From the NCBI RefSeq assembly GCF_024679245.1, contig NC_090177.1, forward strand, positions 43,614,518-43,678,517: a stretch of DNA of 64,000 bases, given 5' to 3'. This document shows positions 37,061 through 50,545 of the stretch, piece after piece. The position numbers and the translations under genes were made by a program. The notes beneath the pieces were generated by a model that searched no databases, had not been told where the DNA came from, and saw only the letters and a list, made by a program, of their open reading frames with translations. Origin of the DNA: Pseudorasbora parva (taxonomy: Eukaryota; Chordata; Actinopteri; Cypriniformes; Gobionidae). The stretch's first letter is position 1. Each line of letters starts with the position of its first letter.

Positions 37061-39667
37061 CAGAATCCAGGCTCAGATGTTTTTTTTCTTCAAAAAGTCA
37101 CGTGTGAACTTCTGAAAAAACACCATAAAGCCATAAGTGAGTTTATCCTTGAACTACAGAATCTATTTGTATATATAGAAAGTTCAAGTTCAAAGACTCT
37201 GGTAAAAAATAAGTTCAAAATTTCACCCTTGAAATACGGATGAATCTATTACTATGTATATGAAAGTTCAAGTTCATAGGATCCAGGGTCAGATTTTTTT
37301 CTTCAAAAATAGTCATCCTTCAACTACTGATGGAATCTGTTCGTTACAGGACTCTATACGTATATAGAAAGTTCAAGTTCAAATACTCTTATGCAAAAAC
37401 ATAAGTTCAAAAGTTCATCCTTTTTTTTAAAAAAAAAATGTCATCCTTCAACTACTGATGAAACTACAGAAGGATTCTATTCATATATAGAAAATTCAAA
37501 GTTCAAAGTCATCCTTGAACTACTAATGAAATATAAGGAGTCTATTGTTTATGTATGGAAAGTTCAAGTTCATAGGATCCAGGGTGGGATTTTTTTTTCA
37601 AGTTCAAAGAAGTTGAAAACTTCAAAGAAGTTTTTTCTTCAAAAAAGTCATCCTTTAACTACAAATGGAATCTATTCGTTACAGGACTCTATAAGTATAT
37701 AGAAGGTTCAAGTTCAAAGACTCTTATGCCAAAAATAAGTTCAAAAGTTCATCCTTGAACTACAGAATCTATTAGTATATATAGAAATCTCAAGTTCAAA
37801 GACTCTGGTAAAAAAAGATAAGTTCAATAGAAAGTTATATAGAAAGTATAGAAAGTATATATAAAAAAGTTCAAGTTCAAAGACTCTGATAAAAATAAAT
37901 TCAAAACTTCGTTCTTAAACTACGTATGAAACAACAGAAGAAGTCTATTGGTATGCATAGAAAGTTCAAGTTCATAGACTCTTTGGAAACAACTAAGTTC
38001 AAAGCTCATCCTTGAACTACTGATGAAATATAAGGAATCTATTGTTTATGTTTAGAAAGTTCAAGTTCATAGGATCCAGGGTCAGATTTTTTTTTTCTTC
38101 AAAAAAAGTCATCCTTCAACTACTGATGGAATCTGTTCTTTACAGGACTCTATACGTATATATAAAGTTCAAGTTCAAATACTCTTATGCAAAAAATAAG
38201 TTCAAAAGTTCATCCTTGAACTACAGAATCTATTAGTATATATAGAAAGTTCAAGTTCAAAGGATCCAGGGTCAGAATTTTTATTTTTTTCAAAAAAGTC
38301 ATCCTTCAACTACTGATGAAACTACAGAATGATTCTATTCATATATAGAAAGTTCAAGTTCAAATACTCTTAGGCAAAAATAAGTTCAAAAGTTCATCCT
38401 TGAACGATGGAATCTATTAGTATATATAGAAAGTTCAAGTTCAAAGACTCTGGTAAAAAATAAGTTCAAAATGTCACCCTTGAAATACGGATGAATCTAT
38501 TTCTATGTATAGAAATTTCAAGTTCATAGGATCCAGGGTCAGATTTTTTTTTCTTCAAAAAAAGTGAACCTTCAACTACTGATGGAAACTATTCGTTACA
38601 GGACTCTATACGTATATAGAAAGTTCAAGTTCAAATACTCTTATGCAAAAATAAGTTCAAAAGTTCATCCTTGAACTACAGAATCTATTAGTATATATAG
38701 AAAGTTAAAGTTCAAAGATTCTGGTAAAAATAAATTCAAAATTTAATTCTCAAACTACGTATGAAACAACAGAATGAGTCTATTGGTATGCATAGAAAGT
38801 TCAAGTTCACAGAATCCAGGCTCAGATGTTTTTTTTCTTCAAAAAGTCATGTTTGAACTTCTGAAACAACACCATAAAGCCATAAGTGAGTTTATACATT
38901 TAGAGTTCAAACACTCCTTGGCCATAAAATGTATTCAAAATGTCACAATGGAACTTCTGATGAATCTATTACTATTTATAGAAAGTTCAAGTTCATAGGA
39001 TCCAGGGTAAGAATTTTTTTTTTTTTCAAAAAAAGTCATCCTTCAACTACTGAGGAAACTACAGAAGAATTCTATTAATATATAGAAAGTTCAAGTTCAA
39101 ATACTCTTAGGCAAAAATAAGTTCAAAAGTTCATCCTTGAACTACAGAATCTATTTGTATATATAGAAAGTTCAAGTTCAAAGACTCTGGTAAAAAATAA
39201 GTTCAAAATTTCACCCTTGAAATACGGATGAATCTATTACTATGTATATGAAAGTTCAAGTTCATAGGATCCAGGGTCAGATTTTTTTTTCTTCAAAAAA
39301 AGTCATCCTTCAACTACTGATGGAATCTGTTCGTTACAGGACTCTATACGTATATAGAAAGTTCAAGTTCAAATACTCTTATGCAAAAAAATAAGTTCAA
39401 AAGTTCATCCTTTTTTTCACAAAAAAAAGTCATAATTCAACTACTGATGAAACTACAGAAGGATTGTATTCATATATAGAAAGTTCAAGTTCACAGAATC
39501 CAGGTTCAGATTTTTTTTCTTTAAAAGTCATGTTTGAACTTCTGAAAAAACACCATAAAGCCATACGTGAGTTTATACATTTAAAGTTCAAACACTCCTT
39601 GGCCATAAAATGTATTCAAAATGTCACACTGGAACTACTTATGAATCTATTACTATGTATAGAAATT

Positions 39668-40212
39668 TCAAGTTCATAGGATCCAGGGTCAGATTTTTTT
39701 TTTTTTTTTTTTCAAAAAAAGTCATCCTTCAACTACTGATGAAACTACAGAAGGATTCTATTCATATATAGAAAGTTCAAGTTCAAATACTCTTAGGCAA
39801 AAATAAGTTCAAAAGTTCATCCTTGAATGATGGAATCTATTAGTATATATAGAAAGTTCAAGTTCAAAGACTCTGGTAAAAAATAAGTTTAAAATTTCAC
39901 CCTTGAAATAAGGATGAATCTATTACTATGTATAGAAAGTTCAAGTTCATAGGACCCAGGGTCAGATTTTTTTTTTTTTTTTTCAAAAAAAGTCATCCTT
40001 CAAATACTGATGAAACTACAGAAGGATTCTATTCATATATAGAAAGTTCAAGTTCAAATACTCTTAGGCAAAAATAAGTTCAAAAGTTCATCCTTGAATG
40101 ATGGAATCTATTAGTATATATAGAAAGTTCAAGTTCAAAGACTCTGGTAAAAAATAAGTTTAAAATTTCACCCTTGAAATAAGGATGAATCTATTACTAT
40201 GTATAGAAAGTT
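39668..40212 (+). repeat. ~271-bp local duplication of two B modules
   Basis: TCAAGTTCATAGG starts at about 39668, 39941 and 40212, with near-identical sequence between (T tract, AAATACTCTTAGGC, GAATGATGGAATC, GAAATAAGGATG). Only one copy is present at the corresponding place in the 3.9-kb duplicate, which explains the offset change from 3451 to 3180. Confidence 0.78.
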
Positions 40213-40956
40213 CAAGTTCATAGGATCCAGGGTCAGATTTTTTTTTCTTCAAAAAAAGTCATCCTTCAACTACTGATGGAATCTGTTCGTTACAGGACTC
40301 TATACGTATATATAAAGTTCAAGTTCAAATACTCTTATGCAAAAAATAAGTTCAAAAGTTCATCCTTGAACTACAAAATCTATTAGTATATATAGAAATT
40401 TCAAGTTCAAAGACTCTGATAAAAATAAATTCAAAACTTCATTCTTAAACTACGTATGAAACAACAGAAGAAGTCTATTGGTATGCATAGAAAGTTCAAG
40501 TTCATAGACTCTTTGGAAACAAATAAGTTCAAAGCTCATCCTTTAACTACTGATGAAATATAAGGAGTCTATTGTTTATGTATGGAAAGTTCAAGTTCAT
40601 AGGATCCAGGGTCCGATTTTTTTTTCTTCAAAACAAAGTCATCCTTCAACTGCTGATGGAATCTGTTCGTTACAGGACTCTATACGTATATAGAAAGTTC
40701 AAGTTCAAATACTCTTAGGCAAAAATAAGTTCAAAAGTTCATCCTTGAACTACAGAATCTATTAGTATATATAGAAAGTTCAAGTTCAAAGACTCTGGTA
40801 AAAAAAGATAAGTTCAATAGAAAGTTATATAGAAAGTATAGAAAGTATATATAAAAAGTTCAAGTTCAAAGACTCTGGTAAAAAAATGAGTTCAAAATTT
40901 CATTCCTGAACTACGTATGAAACAACAGAAGGAGTCTATTGGTATGCATGGAAAGT

Positions 40957-40965
40957 TCAAGGTCA
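40957..40965 (+). promoter_or_regulatory. TCAAGGTCA extended half-site in B
   Basis: Duplicate of the 37052 site at offset 3905. Confidence 0.25.
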
Positions 40966-42253
40966 CAGAATCCAGGCTCAGATGTTTTTTTTCTTCAAAA
41001 AGTCACGTGTGAACCTCTGAAAAAACACCATAAAGCCATAAGTGAGTTTATCCTTGAACTACAGAATCTATTTGTATATATAGAAAGTTCAAGTTCAAAG
41101 ACTCTGGTAAAAAATAAGTTCAAAATTTCACCCTTGAAATACGGATGAATCTATTACTATGTATATGAAAGTTCAAGTTCATAGGATCCAGGGTCAGATT
41201 TTTTTTCTTCAAAAAAAGTCATCCTTCAACTACTGATGGAATCTGTTCGTTACAGGACTCTATACGTATATAGAAAGTTCAAGTTCAAATACTCTTATGC
41301 AAAAAAATAAGTTCAAAAGTTCATCCTTTTTTAAAAAAAAAAAATGTCATCCTTCAACTACTGATGAAACTACAGAAGGATTCTATTCATATATAGAAAA
41401 TTCAAAGTTCAAAGTCATCCTTGAACTACTAGTGAAATATAAGGAGTCTATTGTTTATGTATGGAAAGTTCAAGTTCATAGGATCCAGGGTGGGATTTTT
41501 TTTTCAAGTTCAAAGAAGTTGAAAACTTCAAAGAAGTTTTTTCTTCAAAAAAGTCATCCTTCAACTACAAATGGAATCTATTCGTTACAGGACTCTATAA
41601 GTATATAGAAGGTTCAAGTTCAAAGACTCTTATGCCAAAAATAAGTTCAAAAGTTCATCCTTGAACTACAGAATCTATTAGTATATATAGAAATCTCAAG
41701 TTCAAAGACTCTGGTAAAAAAAGATAAGTTCAATAGAAAGTTATATAGAAAGTATAGAAAGTATATATAAAAAAGTTCAAGTTCAAAGACTCTGATAAAA
41801 ATAAATTCAAAACTTCGTTCTTAAACTACGTATGAAACAACAGAAGAAGTCTATTGGTATGCATAGAAAGTTCAAGTTCATAGACTCTTTGGAAACAACT
41901 AAGTTCAAAGCTCATCCTTGAACTACTGATGAAATATAAGGAATCTATTGTTTATGTTTAGAAAGTTCAAGTTCATAGGATCCAGGGTCAGATTTTTTTT
42001 TTCTTCAAAAAAAGTCATCCTTCAACTACTGATGGAATCTGTTCTTTACAGGACTCTATACGTATATATAAAGTTCAAGTTCAAATACTCTTATGCAAAA
42101 AATAAGTTCAAAAGTTCATCCTTGAACTACAGAATCTATTAGTATATATAGAAAGTTCAAGTTCAAAGATTCTGGTAAAAAAATGAGTTCAAAATTTCAT
42201 TCTTGAACTACGTATGAAACAACAGAAGGAGTCTATTGGTATGCATGGAAAGT

Positions 42254-42262
42254 TCAAGGTCA
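42254..42262 (+). promoter_or_regulatory. TCAAGGTCA extended half-site in B
   Basis: Same module type as 40957, adjoining the recombination point near 42300. Confidence 0.25.
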
Positions 42263-44203
42263 CAGAATCCAGGCTCAGATGTTTTTTTTCTTCAAAAAGT
42301 CACGTGTGAACTTCTGAAACAACACCATAAAGCCATAAGTGAGTTTATACATTTAGAGTTCAAACACTCCTTGGCCATAAAATGTATTCAAAATGTCACA
42401 ATGGAACTTCTGATGAATCTATTACTATGTATAGAAAGTTCAAGTTCATAGGATCCAGGGTAAGAATTTTTTTTTTTTCAAAAAAAGTCATCCTTCAACT
42501 ACTGAGGAAACTACAGAAGAATTCTATTAATATATAGAAAGTTCAAGTTCAAATACTCTTAGGCAAAAATAAGTTCAAAAGTTCATCCTTGAACTACAGA
42601 ATCTATTTGTATATATAGAAAGTTCAAGTTCAAAGACTCTGGTAAAAAATAAGTTCAAAATTTCACCCTTGAAATACGGATGAATCTATTACTATGTATA
42701 TGAAAGTTCAAGTTCATAGGATCCAGGGTCAGATTTTTTTTTCTTCAAAAAAGTCATCCTTCAACTACTAATGGAATCTGTTCGTTACAGGACACTATAC
42801 GTATATAGAAAGTTCAAGTTCAAATACTCTTATGCAAAAAAATAAGTTCAAAAGTTCATCCTTTTTTTCACAAAAAAAAGTCATCATTCAACTACTGATG
42901 AAACTACAGAAGGATTGTATTCATATATAGAAAGTTCAAGTTCACAGAATCCAGGTTCAGATTTTTTTTCTTTAAAAGTCATGTTTGAACTTCTGAAAAA
43001 ACACCATAAAGCCATACGTGAGTTTATACATTTAAAGTTCAAACACTCCTTGGCCATAAAATGTATTCAAAATGTCACACTGGAACTACTTATGAATCTA
43101 TTACTATGTATAGAAATTTCAAGTTCATAGGATCCAGGGTCAGATTTTTTTTTTTTTTTTTTTCAAAAAAAGTCATCCTTCAACTACTGATGAAACTACA
43201 GAAGGATTCTATTCATATATAGAAAGTTCAAGTTCAAATACTCTTAGGCAAAAATAAGTTCAAAAGTTCATCCTTGAATGATGGAATCTATTAGTATATA
43301 TAGAAAGTTCAAGTTCAAAGACTCTGGTAAAAAATAAGTTTAAAATTTCACCCTTGAAATAAGGATGAATCTATTACTATGTATAGAAAGTTCAAGTTCA
43401 TAGGATCCAGGGTCAGATTTTTTTTTCTTCAAAAAAAGTCATCCTTCAACTACTGATGGAATCTGTTCGTTACAGGACTCTATACGTATATATAAAGTTC
43501 AAGTTCAAATACTCTTATGCAAAAAATAAGTTCAAAAGTTCATCCTTGAACTACAAAATCTATTAGTATATATAGAAATTTCAAGTTCAAAGACTCTGAT
43601 AAAAATTAATTCAAAACTTCATTCTTAAACTACGTATGAAACAACAGAAGAAGTCTATTGGTATGCATAGAAAGTTCAAGTTCATAGACTCTTTGGAAAC
43701 AAATAAGTTCAAAGCTCATCCTTTAACTACTGATGAAATATAAGGAGTCTATTGTTTATGTATGGAAAGTTCAAGTTCATAGGATCCAGGGTCCGATTTT
43801 TTTTTCTTCAAAACAAAGTCATCCTTCAACTGCTGATGGAATCTGTTCGTTACAGGACTCTATACGTATATAGAAAGTTCAAGTTCAAATACTCTTAGGC
43901 AAAAATAAGTTCAAAAGTTCATCCTTGAACTACAGAATCTATTAGTATATATAGAAAGTTCAAGTTCAAAGACTCTGGTAAAAAATAAGTTCAAAATTTC
44001 ACCCTTGAAATACGGATGAATCTATTAAACTACGCAAACTTTATGCAAAAAATAAGTTCAAAAGTTCATCCTTGAACTACAGAATCTATTAGTATATATA
44101 GAAAGTTCAAGTTTAAAGACTCTGGTAAAAAAATGAGTTCAAAATTTCATTCCTGAACTACGTATGAAACAACAGAAGGAGTCTATTGGTATGCATGGAA
44201 AGT

Positions 44204-44212
44204 TCAAGGTCA
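44204..44212 (+). promoter_or_regulatory. TCAAGGTCA extended half-site in B
   Basis: Copy in the third partial segment of the 3.9-kb duplication. Confidence 0.25.
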
Positions 44213-46639
44213 CAGAATCCAGGCTCAGATGTTTTTTTTCTTCAAAAAGTCACGTGTGAACTTCTGAAAAAACACCATAAAGCCATAAGGGAGTTTATCC
44301 TTGAACTACAGAATCTATTTGTATATATAGAAAGTTCAAGTTCAAAGACTCTGGTAAAAAATAAGTTCAAAATTTCACCCTTGAAATACGGATGAATCTA
44401 TTACTATGTATATGAAAGTTCAAGTTCATAGGATCCAGGGTCAGATTTTTTTTTCTTCAAAAAAAGTCATCCTTCAACTACTGATGGAATCTGTTCGTTA
44501 CAGGACTCTATACGTATATAGAAAGTTCAAGTTCAAATACTCTTATGCAAAAAAATAAGTTCAAAAGTTCATCCTTTTTTTCACAAAAAAAAGTCATCAT
44601 TCAACTACTGATGAAACTACAGAAGGATTGTATTCATATATAGAAAGTTCAAGTTCACAGAATCCAGGTTCAGATTTTTTTTCTTTAAAAGTCATGTTTG
44701 AACTTCTGAAAAAACACCATAAAGCCATACGTGAGTTTATACATTTAAAGTTCAAACACTCCTTGACCAAGAAATGTATTCTAAATGTCACACTGGAACT
44801 ACTTATGAATCTATTACTATGTATAGAAATTTCAAGTTCATAGGATCCAGGGTCAGATTTTTTTTTTTTTTTTTTTTCAAAAAAAGTCATCCTTCAACTA
44901 CTGATGAAACTACAGAAGGATTCTATTCATATATAGAAAGTTCAAGTTCAAATACTCTTAGGCAAAAATAAGTTCAAAAGTTCATCCTTGAACGATGGAA
45001 TATATTAGTATATATAGAAAGTTCAAGCTCAAAGACTCCCTTGAAATACGGATGAATCTATTTCTATGTATAGAAAGTTCAAGTTCATAGGATTCAGGGT
45101 CAGATTTTTTTTTCTTCAAAAAAAGTGAACCTTCAACTACTGAAGGAATCTATTCGTTACAGGACTCTATACGTATATAGAAAGTTCAAGTTCAAAGACT
45201 CTGGTAAAAAATAAGTTCAAAATTTCACCCTTGAAATACGGATGAATCTATTTCTATGTATAGAAAGTTCAAGTTCATAGGATCCAGGGTCAATTTTTTT
45301 TTTTCTTCAAAAAAAGTGAACCTTCAACTACTGATGGAATCTATTCGTTACAGGACTCTATACGTATATAGAAAGTTCAAGTTCAAATACTCTTACGCAA
45401 AAATAAGTTCAAAAGTTCATCCTTGAACTACAGAATCTATTAGTATATATAGAAAGTTAAAGTTCAAAGATTCTGGTAAAAATAAATTCAAAATTATATT
45501 CTTGAACTACGTATGAAACAACAGAAGGAGTCTATTGGTATGCATGAAAAGTTCAACTTCACAGAAACCAGACTCAGATTTTTTTCTTCAAAAGTCATGT
45601 TTGAACTTCTGCAAAACACCATAAAGCCATAAGTGAGTTCATAAATTTAAAGTTCAAACACTACTTGGCCATTAAATGTATTCAAAATGTCACACTGGAT
45701 CTTCTGATGAATCTATTACTATGTATAGAAAGTTCAAGTTCATAGGATCCAGGGTCAGAATTTTTATTTTTCCAAAAAAGTCATCCTTCAACTACTGATG
45801 AAACTACAAAAGGATTCTATTCATATATAGAAAGTTCAAGTTCAAATACTCTTATGCAAAAATAAGTTCAAAAGTTCATCCTTGAACGATGGAATATATT
45901 AGTATATAGAGAAAGTTCAAGTTCAAAGATTCTGGTAAAAATAAATTCAAAATTTAATTCTCAAACTACGTATGAAACAACAGAATGAGTCATGCATAGA
46001 AAGTTCAAGTTCACAGAATCCAGGCTCAGATGTTTTTTTTCTTCAAAAAGTCATGTTTGAACTTCTGAAAAAACACCATAAAGCCATACGTGAGTTTATA
46101 CATTTAAAGTTCAAACACTCCTTGACCAAGAAATGTATTCAAAATGTCACACTGGAACTACTTATGAATCTATTACTATGTATGTATAGAAAGTTCAAGT
46201 TCATAGGATCCAGGGTAAGAATTTTTTTTCTTCCAAAAAAGTCATTTTTCAACTACTGATGCAACTACAGAAGGATTCTATTCATATATAGAAAGTTCAA
46301 GTTCAAATAGTCTTAGGCAAAAATAAGTTCAAAAGTTCATCCTTGAACTACAGATTCTATTAGTATATATAGAAAGTTCAAGTTCAATCCTTGAACTAAT
46401 TATGAAACAACAGAAGGAATCTATTTGTATGAATAGAAAGTTCAAGTTGATATGTTTGAACTTCTAAGGAAACACCATAAAGTCATAAGTATGTATAGAA
46501 AGTTGAATCTATGTATAGAAAGTTAAAGGTCTTTGGCAACAAATAGGTTCAAATCTCATCCTTGAACCACAGACTCTATTAGAAAGTTCTAAAGTTCAAG
46601 TTCAAAGACTCTGGTTAAAGAAAGTTCAAAAGGTTGTGA

Positions 46640-46890
46640 TATACTTATGAAACGATAAGTAGGAATCTATTAGAATGAAGAGAAAGTTCAAGTTCATAGA
46701 ATCTATGGTTAGAATTTTTCTTCACAAAGTCACATTTGGACTTTTGATAAAACATCAGTAAGCCATATTGAGCCCTACTGAACATATTTCTGGCCATTTA
46801 ATATCAGAAGGATTCTAGACAATATATTGTAAAAACAAACAAAAAAACCTTTCTGTGGATTCGTATTTGGTCAGAAAAATATCCTAGGGC
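46640..46890 (+). other. B-to-A linker, copy 2 (non-satellite)
   Basis: Repeats the landmarks of the first linker: GAATGAAGAGAAAGTTC (46673, 15640 bp after copy 1), CACATTTGGACTTTTGATAA, ACTGAACATATTTCTGG, CTTTCTGTGGATTCGTATTT and GGGCAATGCATA. About 170 bp present in copy 1 between TTTTGATAAAACAT and ACTGAACATATT are reduced here to a short GTAAGCCATATTGAGCC. The open frame of copy 1 is not kept. Confidence 0.82.
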
Positions 46891-49800
46891 AATGCATATA
46901 AGAACTCGTTGAAGAGAATAGTGCTTTTGCATTGCATTGCGAAAAAAAACTATTTGCATAGCATAGAAAGTGTTGTGGATTTAAGAATTGTGCGTTTCCA
47001 TTGTATATAATATTTCGCTGTGCAATGCAGAGATTAGTGCCTTTGCATTGCATTGCATAAGAAAAAAATTGTGCAATGATGTGCTTTTGCATAGCATAGA
47101 TCTCGTGCAATGAAGATTTAGCACTTTTGCTTTGCACGTAAGAATTCGCGGTGCAGTAAAGAGATAAGTACTTTCGCATTGCATTGTATTGCATACGAAA
47201 AAACTTGTGCATAGAACACATTTGCATGCATTGCATACAAAGACCTTTTGTGCATTCAAGAAATTAGTGGTTTCTAATGCATTGCATTTAAGTCGCTGTG
47301 CACTGAGAGTAAGTGTTCTTGCATTGCATTGAATATAGAAGAATTTGAGCAATAAGATTAGTTATTCTGCATTGCATTGCATGCAAAAAAACATGTGCAA
47401 TGAGGAGATTATTGCTTTTGCATTGCATTGCATAATAACTCGCTTTGCACCGAAGAGACAGTGTCTTTGTATTGCATAGATCTCCTGCAATGAAGATATA
47501 TGCGCTTTTGCTTTGCATATTTGCATTGCATTGCATACGAAAAAGCTTGTGCATAGAAGACATTTGCATGCATTGCATACAAAACCCTTGTGTGCATTAA
47601 GGAAATTAGTGGTTTCTAATAGTGGGCACTGAGAGTAAGTGTTTTTGCATTGCATTGAATACGGACAAACTAGTGCAATAAGATAAGTTATTCTCCATTG
47701 CATGCAAAAAAAAAACCTTCTGCAATGAGGAGATTATTGCTTTTGCATTGCATTGCATAAAAAAGTCGCTTTGCAGCGAAGAGACAGTGTCTTTGTATTG
47801 CATAGATATCGTGCAATGAAGATATTACCGCTTTTGCTTTGCATATTAAAAATTCGCTGTGCAATAAAGAGATAAGTGCTTTTGCATTGCGTTGCATTGC
47901 ATAAGAAAAAAACTCAGTAATTGAAGACTTTTGCATGCATTGCATACAAAAACCTTTTTTGCATTCAATAAATTATTGGTTTCTAATGCACTGCATTTAA
48001 GTCGCTGTGCACTGAGATTATTGCTTTTGCATTGCATTAAAAGCTCGCTTTGCACTGAAGACAGTGCCTTTGCATTGCATAGATCTCGTGCAATGAAGAT
48101 ATTAGCGCTTTTACTTTGCATATAAAAATTCGCTCTACAATAAAGAGATAAATACTTTCGCATTGCATTGCATACAAAAAAACTCGTGCATAGAGGACTT
48201 TTGCATGCATTGCATACAAAGACCTTTTGTGCTTTCAAGAAATTAGTGGTTTCTAATGCATTGTATTTAAGTCACTATGCACTGAGAGGACGTGTTTTTG
48301 CATTGCATTGCATACGAAAAAACTCGTGCAATAAGATTAGATATTATGCATTGCATTGCATGCAAAAAAAACTTGTGCAATGAGATTATTGCTTTTGATA
48401 AGTGCTTTTGCATTGCGTTGCATTGCAAAAGAAAAAACTCAGACATAGAAGACTTTTGCATGCATTGCATACAAAAACCTTTTTTTGCATTCAAGAAATT
48501 AGTGGTTTCTAATGCATTGCATTTAAGTCACTGTGCACTGAGAGTACGTGTTTTTGCATTGCATTGAACACGGAAAAACTTGTGCAATAAGATTAGTTAA
48601 CCCGCATTGCATTGCATAAAAAGCTTGCTTTGTACCGAAGAGACAGTGCCTTTGCATTGCATAGATCTCGTGCAATAAAGATATTAGCGCTTTTGCTTTG
48701 CATATAAAAATTCGCTGTACAATAAAGATATAAGTACTTCCGCATTGCATACGAAAAAACTCGTGCATAGAAGATTTTTGCATGCATTGCATACAAAGAC
48801 CTTATGTGCATTCAAGAAATTAGTGGTTTCTAATGCATTGCATATAACTCGCTGTGCACTGAAAGTGTTTTTGCATTGCATTGAATAGGAAAACCTCGTG
48901 TAATAAAATGAGTTATTCTGCATTGGATTGCATGCAAAAAAAAACTTGTGCAATGAGGAGATTATTGCTTTTGCATAAATTTATTCGCTTTGCATCGAAG
49001 AAGGCAGTGTCTCTGTATTCATAGATCTCGTGCAGTGAAGATATTAGCGCTTTTGCTTTGCATATAAAAAAATCGATGTGCAATAAAAGAGATAAGTGCT
49101 TTTGCATTGCGTTGCATTGCAAAAGAAAAAACTCAGACATTGAAGACTTGCATGCATTGCATACGAAAACATTTTTTGCATTCAAAAAATTAGAGGTTTC
49201 TAATGCACTGCATTTAAGTCGCTGTGCACTGAGAGTAAGTGTTTTTGCATTGCATTGAATACGGAAAAACTTGTGCAATAAGATTAGTTATTCTGCATTG
49301 CATTGCATGCAAAAAAACTTGTGCAATGAGGAGATTATTGCTTTTGCATTGCATTGCATTAAAAACTCGCTTTGCACCGAAATGCCTTTGCATTGCATAG
49401 ATCTCGTGCAATGAAGATATTAGCGCTTTTGCTTTGCATATAAAAATTCGCTGTACATTAAAGAGATAAATACTTTCGCATTGCATGGCATACAAAAAAA
49501 ACTCGTGCATAGATCTCGTGCAATGAAGATATTAGCGCTTTTGCTTTGCATATAAAAATTCGCTGTACAATAAAGAGATAAATACTTTCGCATTGCATTG
49601 CATACAAAAACCTTTTGTTCAAGAAATTAGTGGTTTCTAATGCATTGCATTTAAGTCACTGTCACTGAGAGTACGTGTTTTTGCATTGCGTTGAATACGG
49701 AAAAACTTGTGCACTAAGATTAGTTAACCCGCATTGCATTGCATAAAAAGCTCGCTTTGCACCGAAGAGACAGTGCCATTGCATTGCATAGATCTCGTGC

Positions 49801-50485
49801 AATGAAGATGTTAGTGCTTTTGCTTTGCATATAAAAATTCGCTGTACAATAAAGATATAAGTACTTTCGCATTGCATACGAAAAAACTCGTGCATAGAAG
49901 ACTTTTGCATGCATTGCATACAAAGACCTTTTGTGCTTTCAAGAAATTAGTTGATTCTAATGCATTGCATTTAAGTCACTATGCACTGAGAGTACTTGGT
50001 TTTGCATTGCATTGCATACGAAAAAACTCTTGCAATAGATGAGTTATTCTGCATTGCAATGCATGCAAAAAAAACTTGTGCAATGAGGAAATTATTGCTT
50101 TTGATAAGTGCTTTTGCATTGCGTTGCATTGCAAAAGAAAACACTCAGCCATAGAAGACTTTTGCATGCATTGCATTCAAAAACCTTTTTTTTTTTGCAT
50201 TCAAAAAATTAGAGCTTTCTTAATGCACTGCATTTAAGTGTTTTTGCATTGCATTGAATACGGAAAAACTTACGCAATAAGATTAGTTATTCTGAATTGC
50301 ATTGCATGCACAAAAACTAGCGCAAAGAGGAGATTATTGCTGTTTATTGAATTGATTATTGAGATCATTGCATTGCATAAAATTATTAGCAATAACAAGA
50401 TAATAGCAATAAGATTGCATTGAATACGGAAAAACTTGTGCAATGAGATTAATCCTTCAGCATTGCATTTGGATAAAAAAATTAT
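46890..50485 (+). repeat. Family A satellite array, right
   Basis: Same nested structure as 31455-35680, but more units are incomplete. Markers GGTTTCTAATGCA or variants lie at about 47270, 47611, 47980, 48248, 48503, 48826, 49194, 49638, 49951 and 50215, with spacings of about 250-440 bp instead of ~387. Several subunits are fused, for example TTTTGATAAGTGCTTTTGC at about 48392 and 50102, where parts of adjacent subunits are missing. CCGCATTGCATTGC at 48602 and 49730 marks another internal duplication. The last ~270 bp are the edge variant. No gene is supported. Confidence 0.92.
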
Positions 50486-50545
50486 ATTTCACAAGAAGTC
50501 ATCCATAAACTCCTAATGAAATATTAGGAGTCTATTGGTATGCAT
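50455..50545 (+). other. A-to-B junction, copy 3
   Basis: GCATTGCATTTGGAT, AAAAAATTATATTTCACA, AGTCATCCATAAACTCC, then TATGCATAGAAAC. It keeps the order of the copies at 290 and 35655, with a few substitutions. Distance from copy 2 is about 14.8 kb. Confidence 0.87.

Larger units (their letters stand above)
36780..44620 (+). repeat. ~3.9-kb duplication within B, with partial third copy
   Basis: About 36780-42140 is a tandem pair. Offset is 3896 before and 3905-3906 after the 9-bp slippage near 36940. Beyond 42300 the second copy jumps to the equivalent of 38858 (offset 3453), then after ~43160 runs at offset 3180. A third partial copy of the 37034 and 39464 segments lies at 44186 and 44628. 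The stepwise offsets record several later deletions inside the second copy. Confidence 0.82.
35690..46690 (+). repeat. Family B satellite array, middle
   Basis: An 11-kb run of the B module types. T tracts after GGTCAGA vary from about 7 to 20. Several modules carry GTTCAAGGTCACAG in place of GTTCAAGTTCACAG. AT-rich spacers with GTATAGAAAGTATATAT occur at about 36935, 37840, 40830 and 41745 and differ by a 9-bp slippage (AGAAAGTAT). A scar at about 44026-44046 (TTAAACTACGCAAACTTTATG) fuses two modules, and another at about 45034 joins AAAGACTC to CCTTGAAATACGG. The array decays into diverged modules after about 46380. No gene is visible. Confidence 0.92.
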
